A DNA stretch of 64,000 bases from Solenopsis invicta (Eukaryota > Arthropoda > Insecta > Hymenoptera > Formicidae). The notes beneath the pieces were generated by a model, which saw only the letters and a list, made by a program, of their open reading frames with translations, was not told where the DNA came from and did not search any database. Within the stretch, counting starts at the first letter, position 1. Every line of letters starts with the position of its first letter. The stretch spans positions 4,030,001 to 4,094,000 of the forward strand of contig NC_052679.1 of the NCBI RefSeq assembly GCF_016802725.1, in the 5' to 3' direction. The position numbers and the translations under genes are program-made. Positions 14,071 to 26,500 of this stretch are shown here, one piece after another.

Positions 14071-15758
14071 ACTTTCCGAAATGGCAGAAGAATAAACGAT
14101 TACAATCGCAGTAAATTGTGAAGTGAGGATTCCTACTTTTAGTAATTATAAAAGACGAATTCTTAGCCTAAGAATTTTGCATCCAGCGAAGCGGATGATC
14201 CAAGGAGAAACGTGGTATGTGCCTAATAATTTTAATCACTCGCCCAAACTCGAGGAACTTTAACGCGTTGAGCTTCAACTGCAATTCGCCACCTTCACTG
14301 CTGAGAACTATATTAAATATTTTGCTATGCCCAAAGCAGTGTGCACAGAGCGAGCTAAAAATGTTCAAAGCTTTCGTTGCACGTTTCATGAAGCTCATCG
14401 TGTTAGAAGAATCGATTTCCTACCAGAAGAAAAAAGGAGTTATTGTCGAAACATATATATATCAATCACACATACATACATATACACACATATACACACA
14501 CACTCGCGACATTCGTATCGAATTCGGAACATCACTGCCGTATATCAACCAAGTCGCCCATACGAAAATGCTTGAATCCTCGAACATTAATTTGTTGAAA
14601 GATTTTGATGTATGTTTTGATGAAGAACTTTTCCGTACGTCACACTCGCGTACTGTCATTCATGCATCATGATTCAACTATTTTTAAAACATCTCGAGGT
14701 AACTACAATTGTACGTAATTTTGTACGACACGAAGTTGATCATCGCGCGAGTAATAGCTACAGTCGATTATGGTGTTATTAAGGGCAACTGTGAGTACAA
14801 TTAGTATAGGACGCGATTCGTCGTAGATATTTTTGTCGTGAAGAGGGTACTGTTTCTGTGTAAAGAAAACGTTAGGACGTTGCAGATCGTCGATTCTTTC
14901 CTCCTTACAACAAGAATACGTCCCGAAGGCCTGTACCGTAGATCTACACGATTGATTTGATATTGACAGTTGTAAAAGTTTTAGCGCGCGCGATCGTTGA
15001 TGTTATATTATCTCTGTTATTAATTACTACAGTAACGCTGTTACGGGTGTCGCTTTAGTGAAAAGAGGGTTGTGCACAGTCGAGAGAATTACTTGGCGGA
15101 GGGCATAAGTTATTTTGAAATGCGCGATTGCGTCAGCTCTCCTATATTGTGTATGTTGAACATACGAGAGATATTAAATGGAGCATTTATATTAAATATA
15201 TATGACTGTCGTAAGTTTTTGTAATGCGACGCGATGTGCGAGTACGTCGTAAGTAAATTTGTGAGATGAACCTTTAGCGGGACGCGATTGATGTTAGCGC
15301 AATAATACGCATACGCACACACGCACGATGAATATTATGCATATACATATATATTTACAAAAGCGGAAAAACGGATTTAGCGTTGTGGGCCGCATTACAT
15401 CACTGTAATGAATGTTGATGATTGTTGCTAGTTTATGTGCCAATGTGTTGTCTTATCAAGTATAGGGCAAATAAATGTTGTTAGATATCATTATTCGTAA
15501 ACGTGTACAACTTTTTTCATTACTCGATCGCTAACATTACAAATGGTATAAAAAAATATTTCTTTCGAAAACTCGTTTACATTATGAAAACTAATAACTA
15601 ATTATTCATTGTAGCTATAATGAATGACTTTTCGTTTTCATAGTTTAATATAACTGCAGCCAGTGATCAGGAGCTTTACATTCTGATAAATTAAAGGTTT
15701 AAAAATATCATTTAGTTCGGTCAACGTTTAAAATATAACGAAATATTACAAAAATGTT
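14071..15758. other. 3' UTR of na and convergent gap to Mcm3
   Basis: No further coding exon is visible after the na stop. The stretch contains a short TA/CA-rich run (about 14455-14510), and it is richer in CpG than the introns. A polyadenylation hexamer in gggcaaataaatg near 15466-15478 marks a likely end of the na transcript. The remaining 280 bp before the Mcm3 stop (15759) would include the Mcm3 3' UTR on the minus strand. Small open frames here are not conserved-looking and were not called. Confidence 0.5.
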
Positions 15759-18700
15759 TTATATCAGGTAGATGTAGTCTTCCACAGCCATAACCTGATT
15801 TGCCTCGGTCATAGTATTGATAGCGGCGTTAATCTCGTCGGTTGTGAAGTTCAAAGAAAGCGTTGTGTTCAAATAATCGACGACTTCTGTTTTTAGAATA
15901 TTCTGAGCCCTCCGTTCTTGGAATAATTTGTTAAGTGATGATTTGAAGACCGTAAGTCTAAAATCAGAGAAAAATTAATTTAGAATATATTTTCTCTGTA
16001 ACTTTTGTTTCATTTTCTGATTTTAACAAATTGTAACAGGCACGTTGATAAAAAAATAAAAATAACGTGCTAGAAATATTTAAGATGTAAAGGAAAAGTC
16101 CGGCGAGAAAGCATTTATTTAACTATATTTAATTAACGATTCTATTCCACAAAAAATAATAGAATTAATTTAGTAACACATTAATTTAACATTAATTTTA
16201 CAATTATTTACTTTATAATAATTGTTGAATAAAATTACCTTTCCTGTGTGATCGTCGGCGTCGCTGTTTCAACGGAAGCTCCGGATTCCGGAGCTTCAGT
16301 TCCTGTGCGGTGACCACTATCCAACGAGTGAGCAGAAGGTCCGGATTCTGGGGCTTCGGTTTCTGTGCGATGACCGCTGTCCGACGTGCTAGCCTTTTGT
16401 GAATGTGCTCTGGTTACTCTTCTGGTCGCTTGCTCGATATGTTCGTCGTCACTGTCGTATTCGTACGGATCGACTTCACCCGAGTCTCCCGTTTTTTTCG
16501 AGCGCTTTGCCTGTCTGCCCTCTTCTATTTCATCCGCACTTTCCGACGCATTACTATCGTGACGTCGCCGCTTCCTTTTTTCTTTCTCCAACACGCGTTT
16601 AAAGTAGGCGAACTGTACAAGCTCTATCGCGGCGCGTGCATCCTCGCTCTCCACATTCTTCGAAAGTCGTGCTTTTGCGTGAGCCGTGGACAATCGAATC
16701 AGCGTTTCCAAAGTTCTCGCGGTCACCGGTTGAGTCTGAAAATTATTCGAAAAAATTTCAAACATATATTTATAACTTCTTTAATACGAGTCTCGAGTTT
16801 TTCTTTTACTCACCCTCGCAACATCGGATTCCACCATATCCTCGGATCGAAGTTTCGAATATTCCTCTGCAATAACGGCGCTGGCCTCTTCTGTGAGCTT
16901 GGGCTTCATGCATCTTGCAATGTGTATGTATTTTCTCATGAACTGTATGGTGAGGATCTGATCACTGAAAAAAAATTCGAAAGATAAGTTTCTTTATATA
17001 AGACTTCTTTCTGCGTAAAGGAAATTTCTTTACGCAATTGGAGCTGAATATTGAAGATTATTCGAATTTCATAATTCAAAAAAACTAAGTATGATATAGT
17101 ATGATGAAAATGGATTGCAACCTACGTTTTAGAACGTGTTTGACCATGTAGAAGTGGATCGTATTTTTGATAAACTTGGGACTGTGTTTCCTCGGTAGCT
17201 ACATCATCCGGGTTCTTTGTGGTCAACATGTCCAACTTCGAGCCTAAATTTAAAGCCTCTCCGTCTTGTTCCAGAGGACTTCTGTATCGATGCATTCGGA
17301 CGACGTGATCACTAATTACATGGTCTTGCTCTGAATCAATTATATCTAGCATAACAAAGAGCAGATCGAAACGCGACAACAGAGAATCTTGTAGGCCAAT
17401 ATTTTCCATAGGAGTCTTATATTGATCGTACTAAAAATGAAGAAATAACTTCCATTAAAAATAATCATACATTTTAAAAAATCAAACTAATAATATATTT
17501 TATATAAGTAATTTTTAAAACTGAAATATTTTTATGAAAAAGCGAATCTAAGTTAAGTTTGTTTTTTATAAATTACATAGAACTCTATAAGTTTAATTTT
17601 TTTTAAAAGAATCAAATACAAGTAGTTACTTCAAAAGAATCCAAACTTACTCTCCCATATACAGGATTTGCAGCCGCTAATACTGAACAACGTGCATTCA
17701 AGCTGGCATGAATGCCCGCCTTGGCGATCGTGATTCTGCCTTGCTCCATCACCTCATGTATCGCCGTTCTATCGATATCCGACATTTTGTCGAATTCGTC
17801 GATGCAAATAACACCACGGTCCGCCAGAACCATTGCACCTGCTTCCAATCTTCGCTCGCCGGTCTCTTGATCGACCGTAACCGCCGCTGTTAAACCAACA
17901 CCGGAAGATCCTCTTCCAGTGGTCGGAATTGCTCGTGGTGCAGTACACAATACGTAACGTAATAGTTGCGACTTAGCCACTGACGGATCTCCAATTAATA
18001 AAACATTTATATCTCTGTAAGATATCAAAAGATTCTGATCATAGTATAAAGAAAAAGGTAAAGCCATCACATGCAATTAATTATAAATTCTTAATCTTTT
18101 TCTTAAATAACTTCTCTTATTAATTTAAATATTAATATTTAATTATAAATATTTTTCGATCAAGATTTTAAGTTATTAAAATTCAATCTCTTTAAATTCG
18201 CTGAGAAATAACTATTAAATAAGTTATAAAAAGGTTTATTTAAACCATACAGTTATTTATTTATTTTTAGTATGAAACCAAGAATTCTGTGAAAACTTAC
18301 CCTCTCAGCCTTGTACCATTTGGTAAGATCTTCTCTACTCCACCCAAGAGGAGGCACAGAATTGCTTTTTTTATGTATTCATTGCCGTGTATGGATGGCG
18401 CGAGAGACTTAGCGAGAAGTTCGAAAATATTCTTGCATGGATTGTTCTTCGCCAGTTTTTTGCACATAGTTACATCATCATGGGTGATTGCAAGATTGGC
18501 TTCCTTACTCAGTTGCATTATATTGTTAGCGATCAAAACCGTCCTACGCAATGTAATAATTATAGTGAAATGGACTTTGAGGAAGATACAAGAGATATGC
18601 GGTTCAATTAAATTGGGAAATAATTCTCGATTCTTGTCTAAAACATACCTGAAAGTTCCAGTTGTGTATCCACCTTGTTTTCCTGGAAGGCACCGGTAGT

Positions 18701-20176
18701 TTCCAACGACCTGCACCCGATCTCCAGGTTTGCACATGTCTACTAGATCATTATCGCAAATTATATCCACGCTTCTCGGTAGTTGACCAGCTGGGGATTT
18801 TTCTGGCATCTCCTGTATAGTGAGTGTCTGATGATCTTTGTAGGTCGACAAACCAAATTCCGTTTCAAGCGGGTTGCCATCTTCATCCTATAACGCGAAA
18901 AAATGAATATCTAAAACAATAAACTTTAAATTTCATTTAAGTAACAGGCAATAATTACCGTAGTGGGATAAACAGCGGAATGAGGAAAAGCCTCCAAGGA
19001 CGTTAGATCTGAATATGCTCTTTCCAAAACTGTCTTGGTTGCGTCACAGTAATGGACACTTCTTACAACTTTTGGTCGTACTAATGAACCTGCAATAGAT
19101 GTTTATAAATAATCATGCGTTTATAAATATATTGGATTAATAAAAATTCTATCTAACAAAACTTAATTTTTATATTTAAAAAATGTCACAATACATTTTA
19201 ATCTTTTATATGTTCATTATTCTTTACTTGTGACAGATAAAATAATTATCATGGATACTATTCCTCAGAAATGATTCGACAATCATGAAGAAGGAACTCA
19301 TTTAAAATCAATCCAATAAACATAAAATAAATTTGATATATACAAATTAAATAAATCTATTAAAATAGAATTAGATTCATAAAGATAAATTCTGTAAGTC
19401 TGAACAGTTAAATTCAAAATTAAACTCTTTTTCTCTAGGATACTTGCATTTCGTAACAATACCCTCCATGCACACTAGGTTACCCAGGTAACGAGAGGTA
19501 AGTGTTCTCGGTGTGACATGCTTGTTTCCAAAACTGCCCTCGAAAGCTACAAAGAAGTCCTTGTTGCTCTTGGCATAGTCAATGTCCACACTCGAAATAT
19601 ATTGTTGCAAAGCATTCTGAAATGCCAGTTGCTCTTCGAAGGAATTATTCAACAAGCTGTAACACAAAATCGGCTCTTGTAATTATCTTTAACACTTTAT
19701 AATTTATAGGATTTGTCCATGCTATACATTGATGAGAATTAAAGGGATAAATTTATTGTATACCTCGTCGTGCGTGCTGGATTTTTTCTCCTCAAATCAT
19801 TGATGTTCACAACCAGTCTGTATTTCTCTTCCTGAATCATGTTCTTAACCAGCGTGGCGTATACATTTCGATCCTCCTGTACAAAATTAACAAACGCAAG
19901 GATTTTATAAAAACGCCAAGCAAGTGCAAAACGTATTCATAGTATGACATTTAATCCTCTACGCCATGTGATTTGGAAGTTACACATCTGTTCAAACAAT
20001 ATATTTTTTAAGAATTTAGTAATTGTCTTCTATGAGTAAAAAAAATCTGGTCATAGAGGATTAAAATACAATTAAATAAACGTTTGACAACAAATTCTGA
20101 TACCCACCACGTCGTCCAGAAAGTCAACATATTCACGCGTTATCTGCTCCAAGTTCTGATCAATTTCTGTATCCAT
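15759..20176 (-). CDS. Mcm3: DNA replication licensing factor MCM3, complete
   Basis: This is a subunit of the MCM2-7 helicase that unwinds DNA at replication forks in the nucleus. Exons in transcription order: 20176-20108, 19876-19764, 19656-19448, 19089-18959, 18887-18649, 18543-18301, 18014-17651, 17430-17126, 16964-16814, 16735-16239 and 15957-15759. They total 2520 nt, or 839 aa. Visible parts are the N-terminal MCM domain (EGSFGNKHVTPRTLTSRYL, MEGIVTKC|SLVRP, YKDHQTLTIQEMPE), the AAA+ core with Walker A GDPSVAKSQLLRY, TTGRGSSGVGLTAAV, Walker B VICIDEFDKM and the arginine-finger motif SRFDLLF, and a C-terminal winged-helix end finishing in EDYIYLI. An acidic, low-complexity linker (residues about 650-770) carries a duplicated SGHRTETEAPESG unit, making the protein a little longer than vertebrate MCM3. 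Intron 3 uses a GC donor. The start ATG at 20176 opens MDTEIDQNLEQITREYVDFL, matching the family's N-terminal helix. Confidence 0.97.
16280..16381 (-). repeat. 60-bp-period tandem duplication in the Mcm3 linker
   Basis: Two 42-nt copies at 16280-16321 and 16340-16381 differ at about seven positions. They encode SGHRTETEAPESG and SGHRTGTEAPESG in the acidic linker between the AAA+ core and the C-terminal winged helix. The period of 60 nt (20 codons) keeps the frame. Confidence 0.85.
19090..19447 (-). other. GC-AG intron (intron 3 of Mcm3)
   Basis: On the minus strand exon 3 reads ...ACG AAA T|GCAAGT, and exon 4 begins ag|GTTCATTAGTACGACC. Joining at GC gives TKC-SLVRP, the wording conserved in MCM3, and keeps the full CDS in frame. 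The nearest GT (two bases on, gtatcc) would shift the frame. GCAAGT matches the known consensus for the minor GC-AG class of U2 introns. Confidence 0.85.
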
Positions 20177-20553
20177 CTTAAGGCGGATGATCGATACTTA
20201 TAGCGTTGTAAATTCCTTTTTCTGTGGATTTCTGGGTGTCACAGCACCACGATAATATAATTCTAAATACTGTGACTGCTTGTGACGCTCGTTTTAAAAG
20301 CCATTGAAAGCCACTCTCTGTCATTTGCGCGGGAAAACGACATGCGAGCCAAACAATCGCGCTAAAAAGACCCCACTGGATCCACGTGCTAATTCCTAGA
20401 GTCGAACTGAAGTTTCTCAGACTGCGACATTTTAAAAATGGCGACAAATGTGTTTTGCAATGTGTGCTTAAGAGGTTAGATTGGATTCTGTGAGTACCCG
20501 GTTTATGCAGTTCGAGTCTTGTTTTGAAATTTTTTCGTGAAAAAAAGTACACG
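20177..20553. promoter_or_regulatory. Bidirectional promoter between Mcm3 and mRpS23
   Basis: Only 377 bp separate the two start codons, so both genes must fire from this interval. It contains an E2F-like site (20324-20337), a CACGTG E-box (within tccacgtgct near 20380-20390) and a near-DRE heptamer ATCGATA at 20190-20196. Both products are growth-linked (replication and mitochondrial translation), which suits shared control. The transcription starts are not determined. Confidence 0.75.
20324..20337 (+). promoter_or_regulatory. Candidate E2F binding site
   Basis: TTTGCGCGGGAAAA closely fits the E2F consensus (TTTSSCGC, and its palindromic TTTSGCGCSAAA form). It lies about 150 bp upstream of the Mcm3 start codon. 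MCM genes are classical E2F targets in animals, so this is a likely S-phase control element. Identification is by motif only. Confidence 0.65.
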
Positions 20554-21402
20554 ATGGCACAGAGCAGATTGGAGAAAATCGGCACGATATATACCAGGTG
20601 AGTTTGCGTTCTCTTGTCAACATTTGTTCTAGAAATTAGATCGTTGCGAAAAATTGCAGAGGAAATCGCTGTTGACGTTTCATTAATTTATTTTAAATTA
20701 ATTAGAGATTATTTTAAATTACTTATAAATCATAACATCCTCTTTTGAAGTTTACATACAATTATCTTGCATTTATCAAAGATTGCTAGTTTGAACATTT
20801 TACAATGGTTACGCGGTTCTGTATAATGAAATGCGTTTCAGAATTACCTCGTTATTAAAAGGCAAAGCTATAAAAGAGGAAGACACGCCGTTGTGGGTAG
20901 CGTTATACGAGGCTTTTCCCCCAAAGTACGAGCCCAGGTATGACAGACGGCTACCAAAGAAACCTGTCAGATCCATTTTTTATGAAGAGGACCTTGTTCG
21001 AGCGTAAGATGTCTTAATATGTATTCAATAATAAAAAAAAAATATATATATATATTTGTATTACATAAAAATTAATCAACGTTTTACATTACAGAAGGTT
21101 CCATAAAAATCAGAGCTTCATACCAGCTACCAATTTGGCAAACGAAAATGTAAAATCTGCAACACAAAACTTTTTATCTATGTACAAAACAATAAAACAG
21201 GTATGTTATTTAATTTATCGAGATTACATTAGTTTTATATTAATATTAAGAATTATTTTAATAGGAGAAAGGTTTATCAGATGATAGTGCATATGAGCAG
21301 GCAACAAAACAATACGTTTCTGAAATAGAAGCAAGAACAGAGTCCAGGAAAGAGAATGAATCATCTACAAGTGATCTCATCTCTCGAATCATCTCTAAGT
21401 GA
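20554..21402 (+). CDS. mRpS23: Mitochondrial small-subunit ribosomal protein S23 (mS23), complete
   Basis: This is a protein of the mitochondrial 28S ribosomal subunit, nuclear-encoded. Exons are 20554-20597, 20842-21003, 21095-21200 and 21265-21402, totalling 450 nt or 149 aa with a TGA stop. The N-terminus MAQSRLEKIGTIYTR followed by PLWVALYEAFPPKYEPRY is the characteristic S23 opening. The C-terminal half is charged and low in motifs. The start is the first ATG and lies 377 bp from the divergent Mcm3 start. A polyadenylation-like aaataaaa lies near 21437. The family assignment rests on the conserved N-terminal third and is confident. Confidence 0.9.
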
Positions 21403-23593
21403 TTAGGAAAATATATTCTTGCCGTAAGTTTTATTGTAAATAAAAATCTTATTAAAAATCTCCTGATATCTCTATGTTAATTGCAATCATATATTATCGT
21501 GGTATTTTGATAGAACATAATTAACGAATCTTCTTCAACAACAGTGTTTATATTTCGTGACAATCAATACATTAAATAACAATGAATTCCTGCAAAGTTA
21601 TAACTTACGTCAATGAGTACAAGATAATAACCATAGTATAATCCTCACGATGGATAAACATGAAAAACGTTGATGCACTTAACGTACGGAGATCAATCGT
21701 GTAGAATTTTCAATAATTAGTTATGCTTTGTTACACAATATTAATTGCCATATTTCAAAGCATACTTAATAATTGCATACGGCGATACATAATTTCTAGT
21801 TCTTTACAATAGTCATATTAAAAAAAGAAGAATACATAAGCTGCGTATATCATTGTGGTTCGCTTCACGCGCGCTGCAGGTACGAATAATTAAATAAATA
21901 TAAAATGCGCCATATATATATAAATAAAGATATTATATCAGTGCATCGAACACACAGGTTCGAGAATAACAGCCAAAAGCTAGTACGCATCATATGTTAT
22001 TGAAAATACTCTCGACCACATTGCTTTTTCTAAAGATAATGTTCATTTAATCCTTTAAATATCGCTTGTCATTTAAATGCGTCACAGGCAAATTAAATGT
22101 GCAAGTTGTATTACATTGTTATTTTTCACTTTCATTTTATTGCTATGAATTAATAAAAAAAATCGAAGAACGATATATTGAGAAGGAACGGATATCTATC
22201 AAGCAAACTAAAATTTCTAGCAAATTCCTGGAGAACTTTTTGTCGATAAGCACAATTAAAGTGTTGTAATTAAAAATCATAACACTTTTGTGACTATATT
22301 TTATATCCTCTTTTTCACTGAGTATTTCATATCACATGGATTAAATGGATACACTGATTGTTCCCGTGTAATTAAATCATAGGGGATCAAAATTCAATGA
22401 TTTTATTGAGCAAGATGCTTCTAACGTGTATGTATGGTCTTGTATTTCCTAGTATTATTATAGTATGATAAATTAACGCTAATATCATGTCCCACAACCT
22501 TCGGTTTTAATTAGACTTAACATTTGTAAATCTTGCAGTACGGCTCGAAAGATATTTCGAAAGATATTTGGACGTAATGTAACTGAATCGCAGAGAAAGA
22601 TACTCGAATGTGATCTAAAAATTGTGTTTCTATATCGACTCAGGATCACGACATTAATGTAGTTAACGATAAAACTTATCGAAATCTTAACATTAACGAT
22701 ATTATAAAAGGTAATTGATAGTGCTAAAAATAGCTCTTTGATATCTATAAAACAGCTCAGTTAATATCGATTGAGGATATCCAAAAAATGTTTTTTTTTT
22801 CCTTTATCCTGTGTCTTGCAGTGACGAAACAGATTGCATAAATATTACTTTTCTTCCATTAGTTATATAAATACTTATATGTATAGCGTGACTCTCTTTC
22901 GTTGAGTCTGATTATTACTTACGCAAGCGAAAACGTACGTTAAAATACCGTTAGACTATTTGCTTAAGATTTAGTTTTATATAAAATAAGAATGTTTCTC
23001 TTATACTTGGTAATGCTGTGATTTGGACGAACGAAAGAATATCAGCTTACAGCCTGTGTGATGTAATGTCCGCTAGTAAGCGTGCTTACGGGAAAACCTC
23101 AGTCACTGTTGAGATTTACAGTGTCATTCTCTTCATTATTTGCAAAAACGTTTTTTTCCGAGCATCAAGCACGCTTACTAGTGCGATCAATACATCCTTT
23201 ACATGCTAGGTACTATAATATTGGACGTATAAAATTCACTGAGCCCAAACCTCACTCAATTGAACTTTGCACCATTTAAGCACTTCCGGTATTATGCTGC
23301 CGAAGAAGAGAATCTTGCGATTCCGTCACAACGAACTTCATCGCTCTATGAAATTTCATCATACCGAATTATAACAGTTTGTATAATATTGGCACCAAAT
23401 TTCGTTACAACGAAAGTTTGTTTCTACCGGCATTTATTGAGACGACCAAACTAGGTTCACCTTCTCACTGCGCATTTAGTATTAAATGTAATTCATTTGT
23501 GTATCTTTGTATAAGATAAAGTCAGACGGATTGCGTGTAAGTTTTAAAAAATCGTCAAATGCACGCTAAATGATCTTACACTCTCCGAAGGAA
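21403..23593. other. Convergent gap between mRpS23 and Lrrk (3' UTRs)
   Basis: No coding exon was recognised. The sequence is AT-rich on the mRpS23 side and should contain its short 3' UTR; the Lrrk-proximal part should be the Lrrk 3' UTR on the minus strand. A perfect 15-bp inverted repeat lies at 23073-23087 and 23167-23181. The open frames of 60-67 codons at 22066-23454 have no recognisable protein signature. Confidence 0.5.
23073..23181. repeat. 15-bp perfect inverted repeat, 79-bp spacer
   Basis: CTAGTAAGCGTGCTT at 23073-23087 is repeated exactly as its reverse complement at 23167-23181. The whole unit is 109 bp, the size of a small foldback or MITE. It lies in the presumed Lrrk 3' UTR. 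Confidence 0.75.
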
Positions 23594-26500
23594 TCAAGCT
23601 GCCGACCAGTTCTCCGATCGCCACAGTAAAGTGTACATACCATGCCTGAGTTCTTCGTTCTCCAGACTCTTCAGCGGGAAGTCAGTATACCGCGTGATCA
23701 AGCTGCGATAACCCTGGCCAACGGTTGCCAATACTGCCTTTCTCTTATCGGTGGATTTGAGGGACACGATCTGGCAAACCTTGCCTTCGAATGGTCGAAA
23801 TACAGTGACAGGACGCAGAGTACCGCACTCAGCAACGACAATGCAGCCCCAGGTAGTACCTATATATAGCTGACCGCCACTGGCCTCAAGCGCGGTCACT
23901 TGACACTTTTCCGTCGACAAGTTTTCCTCGATGGCGATCGACTTGAGGCTCTCAGAGCATGGTACCAGCTTAGACATGTCAAGCTTATTGACGATTTGTC
24001 GGCTGTCCACATCCCACTGGTACACAACGCAACCCGGATACGTATACGAGAAAATGAAGCTTTCGGTTGCCGCACCCATTAAATACGTGGCAAAGAGATT
24101 TTTCATCGCGGTGTCGTTGGCAGCGCAGTGAGATAGCTGCACCGTATCAATCAGGTTACCATCTTTCAGGGTGTAAACGGATATTCGGCCATAGCTCTGA
24201 CCGGCCCAGAGATCCAGTACGCGTCTCTTCCGGCAGACCGCGGCAAGTGAATAGGTTTTCACGTCAGCATTGGAGCGTGTCGATTCCGTGCTATTGCTGG
24301 CACCGGTGACTTCCGTTTTTTTCATCTGTGTAAACGAATTGGACAACAGAAAGATCCGGCCGCTGTGCAAGGCCACAGCGAATTGCTTTAGCTGCTCTAG
24401 ATGAATCAGTCCAACGACTTTAGACTCTCTGCAGTGATCCGCTTCTAAACTATAACTAGCCACGCAACCGAAGTTGCCGCACAGATAAACGTGCACTTGG
24501 CCAGCGTTGTCGCCAATCCAGATATAGCCGTCTACGCCGCACATGGCGTACGGTATCACCGGCGTCTCAATACGCACGTGGCGCAACCAGCCTTTCTGAG
24601 TGCCTAATAGCATATCGACTTCACCGTTATTGTGTCCGAACCAGATTTCATCGCCGTTCAGACTCTCCGTTGCATCGTTCGACCTGCTATCACCGCAGTG
24701 ATTGGTCATAGTAACTGCCGTCACCTGCGTACGTTCCGTTAACAGAGTGACGTCTATCAGATGTGTAAATTCAGGTGCAGAGGCAATAGAGACGATTTGA
24801 CTGGCGGTCGGTCGATCCTTCGGGTTCTGTGCCCAGCATATTACCATCAAATCAAGCGCATAGCACGGATGGAAGGTCTCACGATACATGAGCGGCGGTC
24901 TACCACCTTCCAGAATGCATTCCTTCACCGCTTCGTGGCCTTCGAACGGCTGACGTAGTGTGACTAGCTCGTAGATGAACATACCGAACGAGAACGAATC
25001 TACCTTTTCCGTGTATTCCTCTTCGCCGTTATACCTGATAATCTCAGGCGCCATGAAGCCCTCTGTACCACCAAAACCTTTTGCCCCCGTAGGCAATGTT
25101 AGTCTCGAGATACCATAATCGGCAACCTTGACGTGCACCGGCTCCGGAATTTCTTGAAACGGCAACGGCATCTGCCATACAAGCACGTTTTCCGATTTGA
25201 GATCGCGATAGATGACATGCTGTTGATGTAGATATTCTACCGCCTTGGCAACTTGAAGAATTATTGCTTGAAGCGTATAGGGATCCAGCTTAGCGCCCGA
25301 ACGACGATAGTTCTTCAAGACGGCATCCAGCGCACCCTGAGGCGCCAAGTCTAGTACAAGAGCCAAAGGACTGACGACTATACCGATCAGTGGCACAATA
25401 TTAGCGTGTCTGAGGGTTAGCAAGATATTGAGCTCTTGACGCGCCATACAATATGCCTTGCAGGCATATTGCAACGGATCACGATCCCACTTGCTCTGCG
25501 ATGCCTTGTATGCAAGAATCGCTGACTGCGTGGAGTTTGGACCTGGCGAAACTGGTTGTAGCATCTTGATGGCCACATCGGCGCGGACATGCGTGCCGGG
25601 AAGTCGGCAACTACCACGAAAAACAAAGCCAAAAGCGCCGCGACCTAGCAATTTGCCCCGTTTTAAGTCCTCCGACTTGATCAGATGTTTAGCACCTAGA
25701 TCCATGAAGATGATATCTGGTGCAACGTGCGACAATGGAATCTCTGAATGTTTCGGGCAGCTGATGGGTTTGTTACTATACGCCGCCAGTATACACTCCT
25801 CCACCATCCAGGAATACGCAAGAGTATTCTCAAGATGCGAGGAGCTCTGTTGCTTTGACATATCCGGATGTCCCTCGAGTGATGGCATCCTGCTGGACGT
25901 CAGACTGTCGTAGCCGACGCCGCTGTCACCATCGGACTTGTAACTGTCTTGACTCTGCCTCTCTGTGCGATTCACAGCGCAGTATTTTTGGATATCCTCG
26001 ATCAGCCGGCCATCGTTGTCGCTCGACTCGCTGTCACCGTTCTCGGTGTTGCCGAGTAAACAGCGCGGACATGGTATCAACCTTGTGACTAGCAATTTAC
26101 CTTCTGACGTGTGAACGAAACGTGTGCCTAGAGTCGGATACCAATCTTCCAGCAAGATATCTATGTGATCGACGATCAACGCCATCAATTGCGGCATACT
26201 CTCCGGTCGTGGCTCCACTACGATCGCCTGGTAACCCATTGGTTCTTCATCCACGGAATCAGACATAATGGGCTGCTTGATCACTAGGGTATCTACTGGA
26301 AACCAGATCTCTAAAATGGCAGAATTTTTCAAGTCCACTGTACACCAAATACCGTCCTGTTTCAATTTAAACTTAAACTGCCTGTAATCATACGGTGAAT
26401 TCTTTAGATTATAGCAGACTTCCTTTAAACGTAACAACGTAATGCCCGAGTATCGTAGCTCGATCCCCGTTTGCCAGAGCACCCACTCAGCCTGTAGATC

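Noticed and set aside
14217..14672. 151-codon plus-strand frame after na
   Set aside because: It lies in the na 3' UTR, includes a CA/TA-repeat-encoded stretch and resembles no protein family.
25458..25913. Plus-strand frames antisense to Lrrk
   Set aside because: They are shadows of the long uninterrupted Lrrk coding frame on the other strand.
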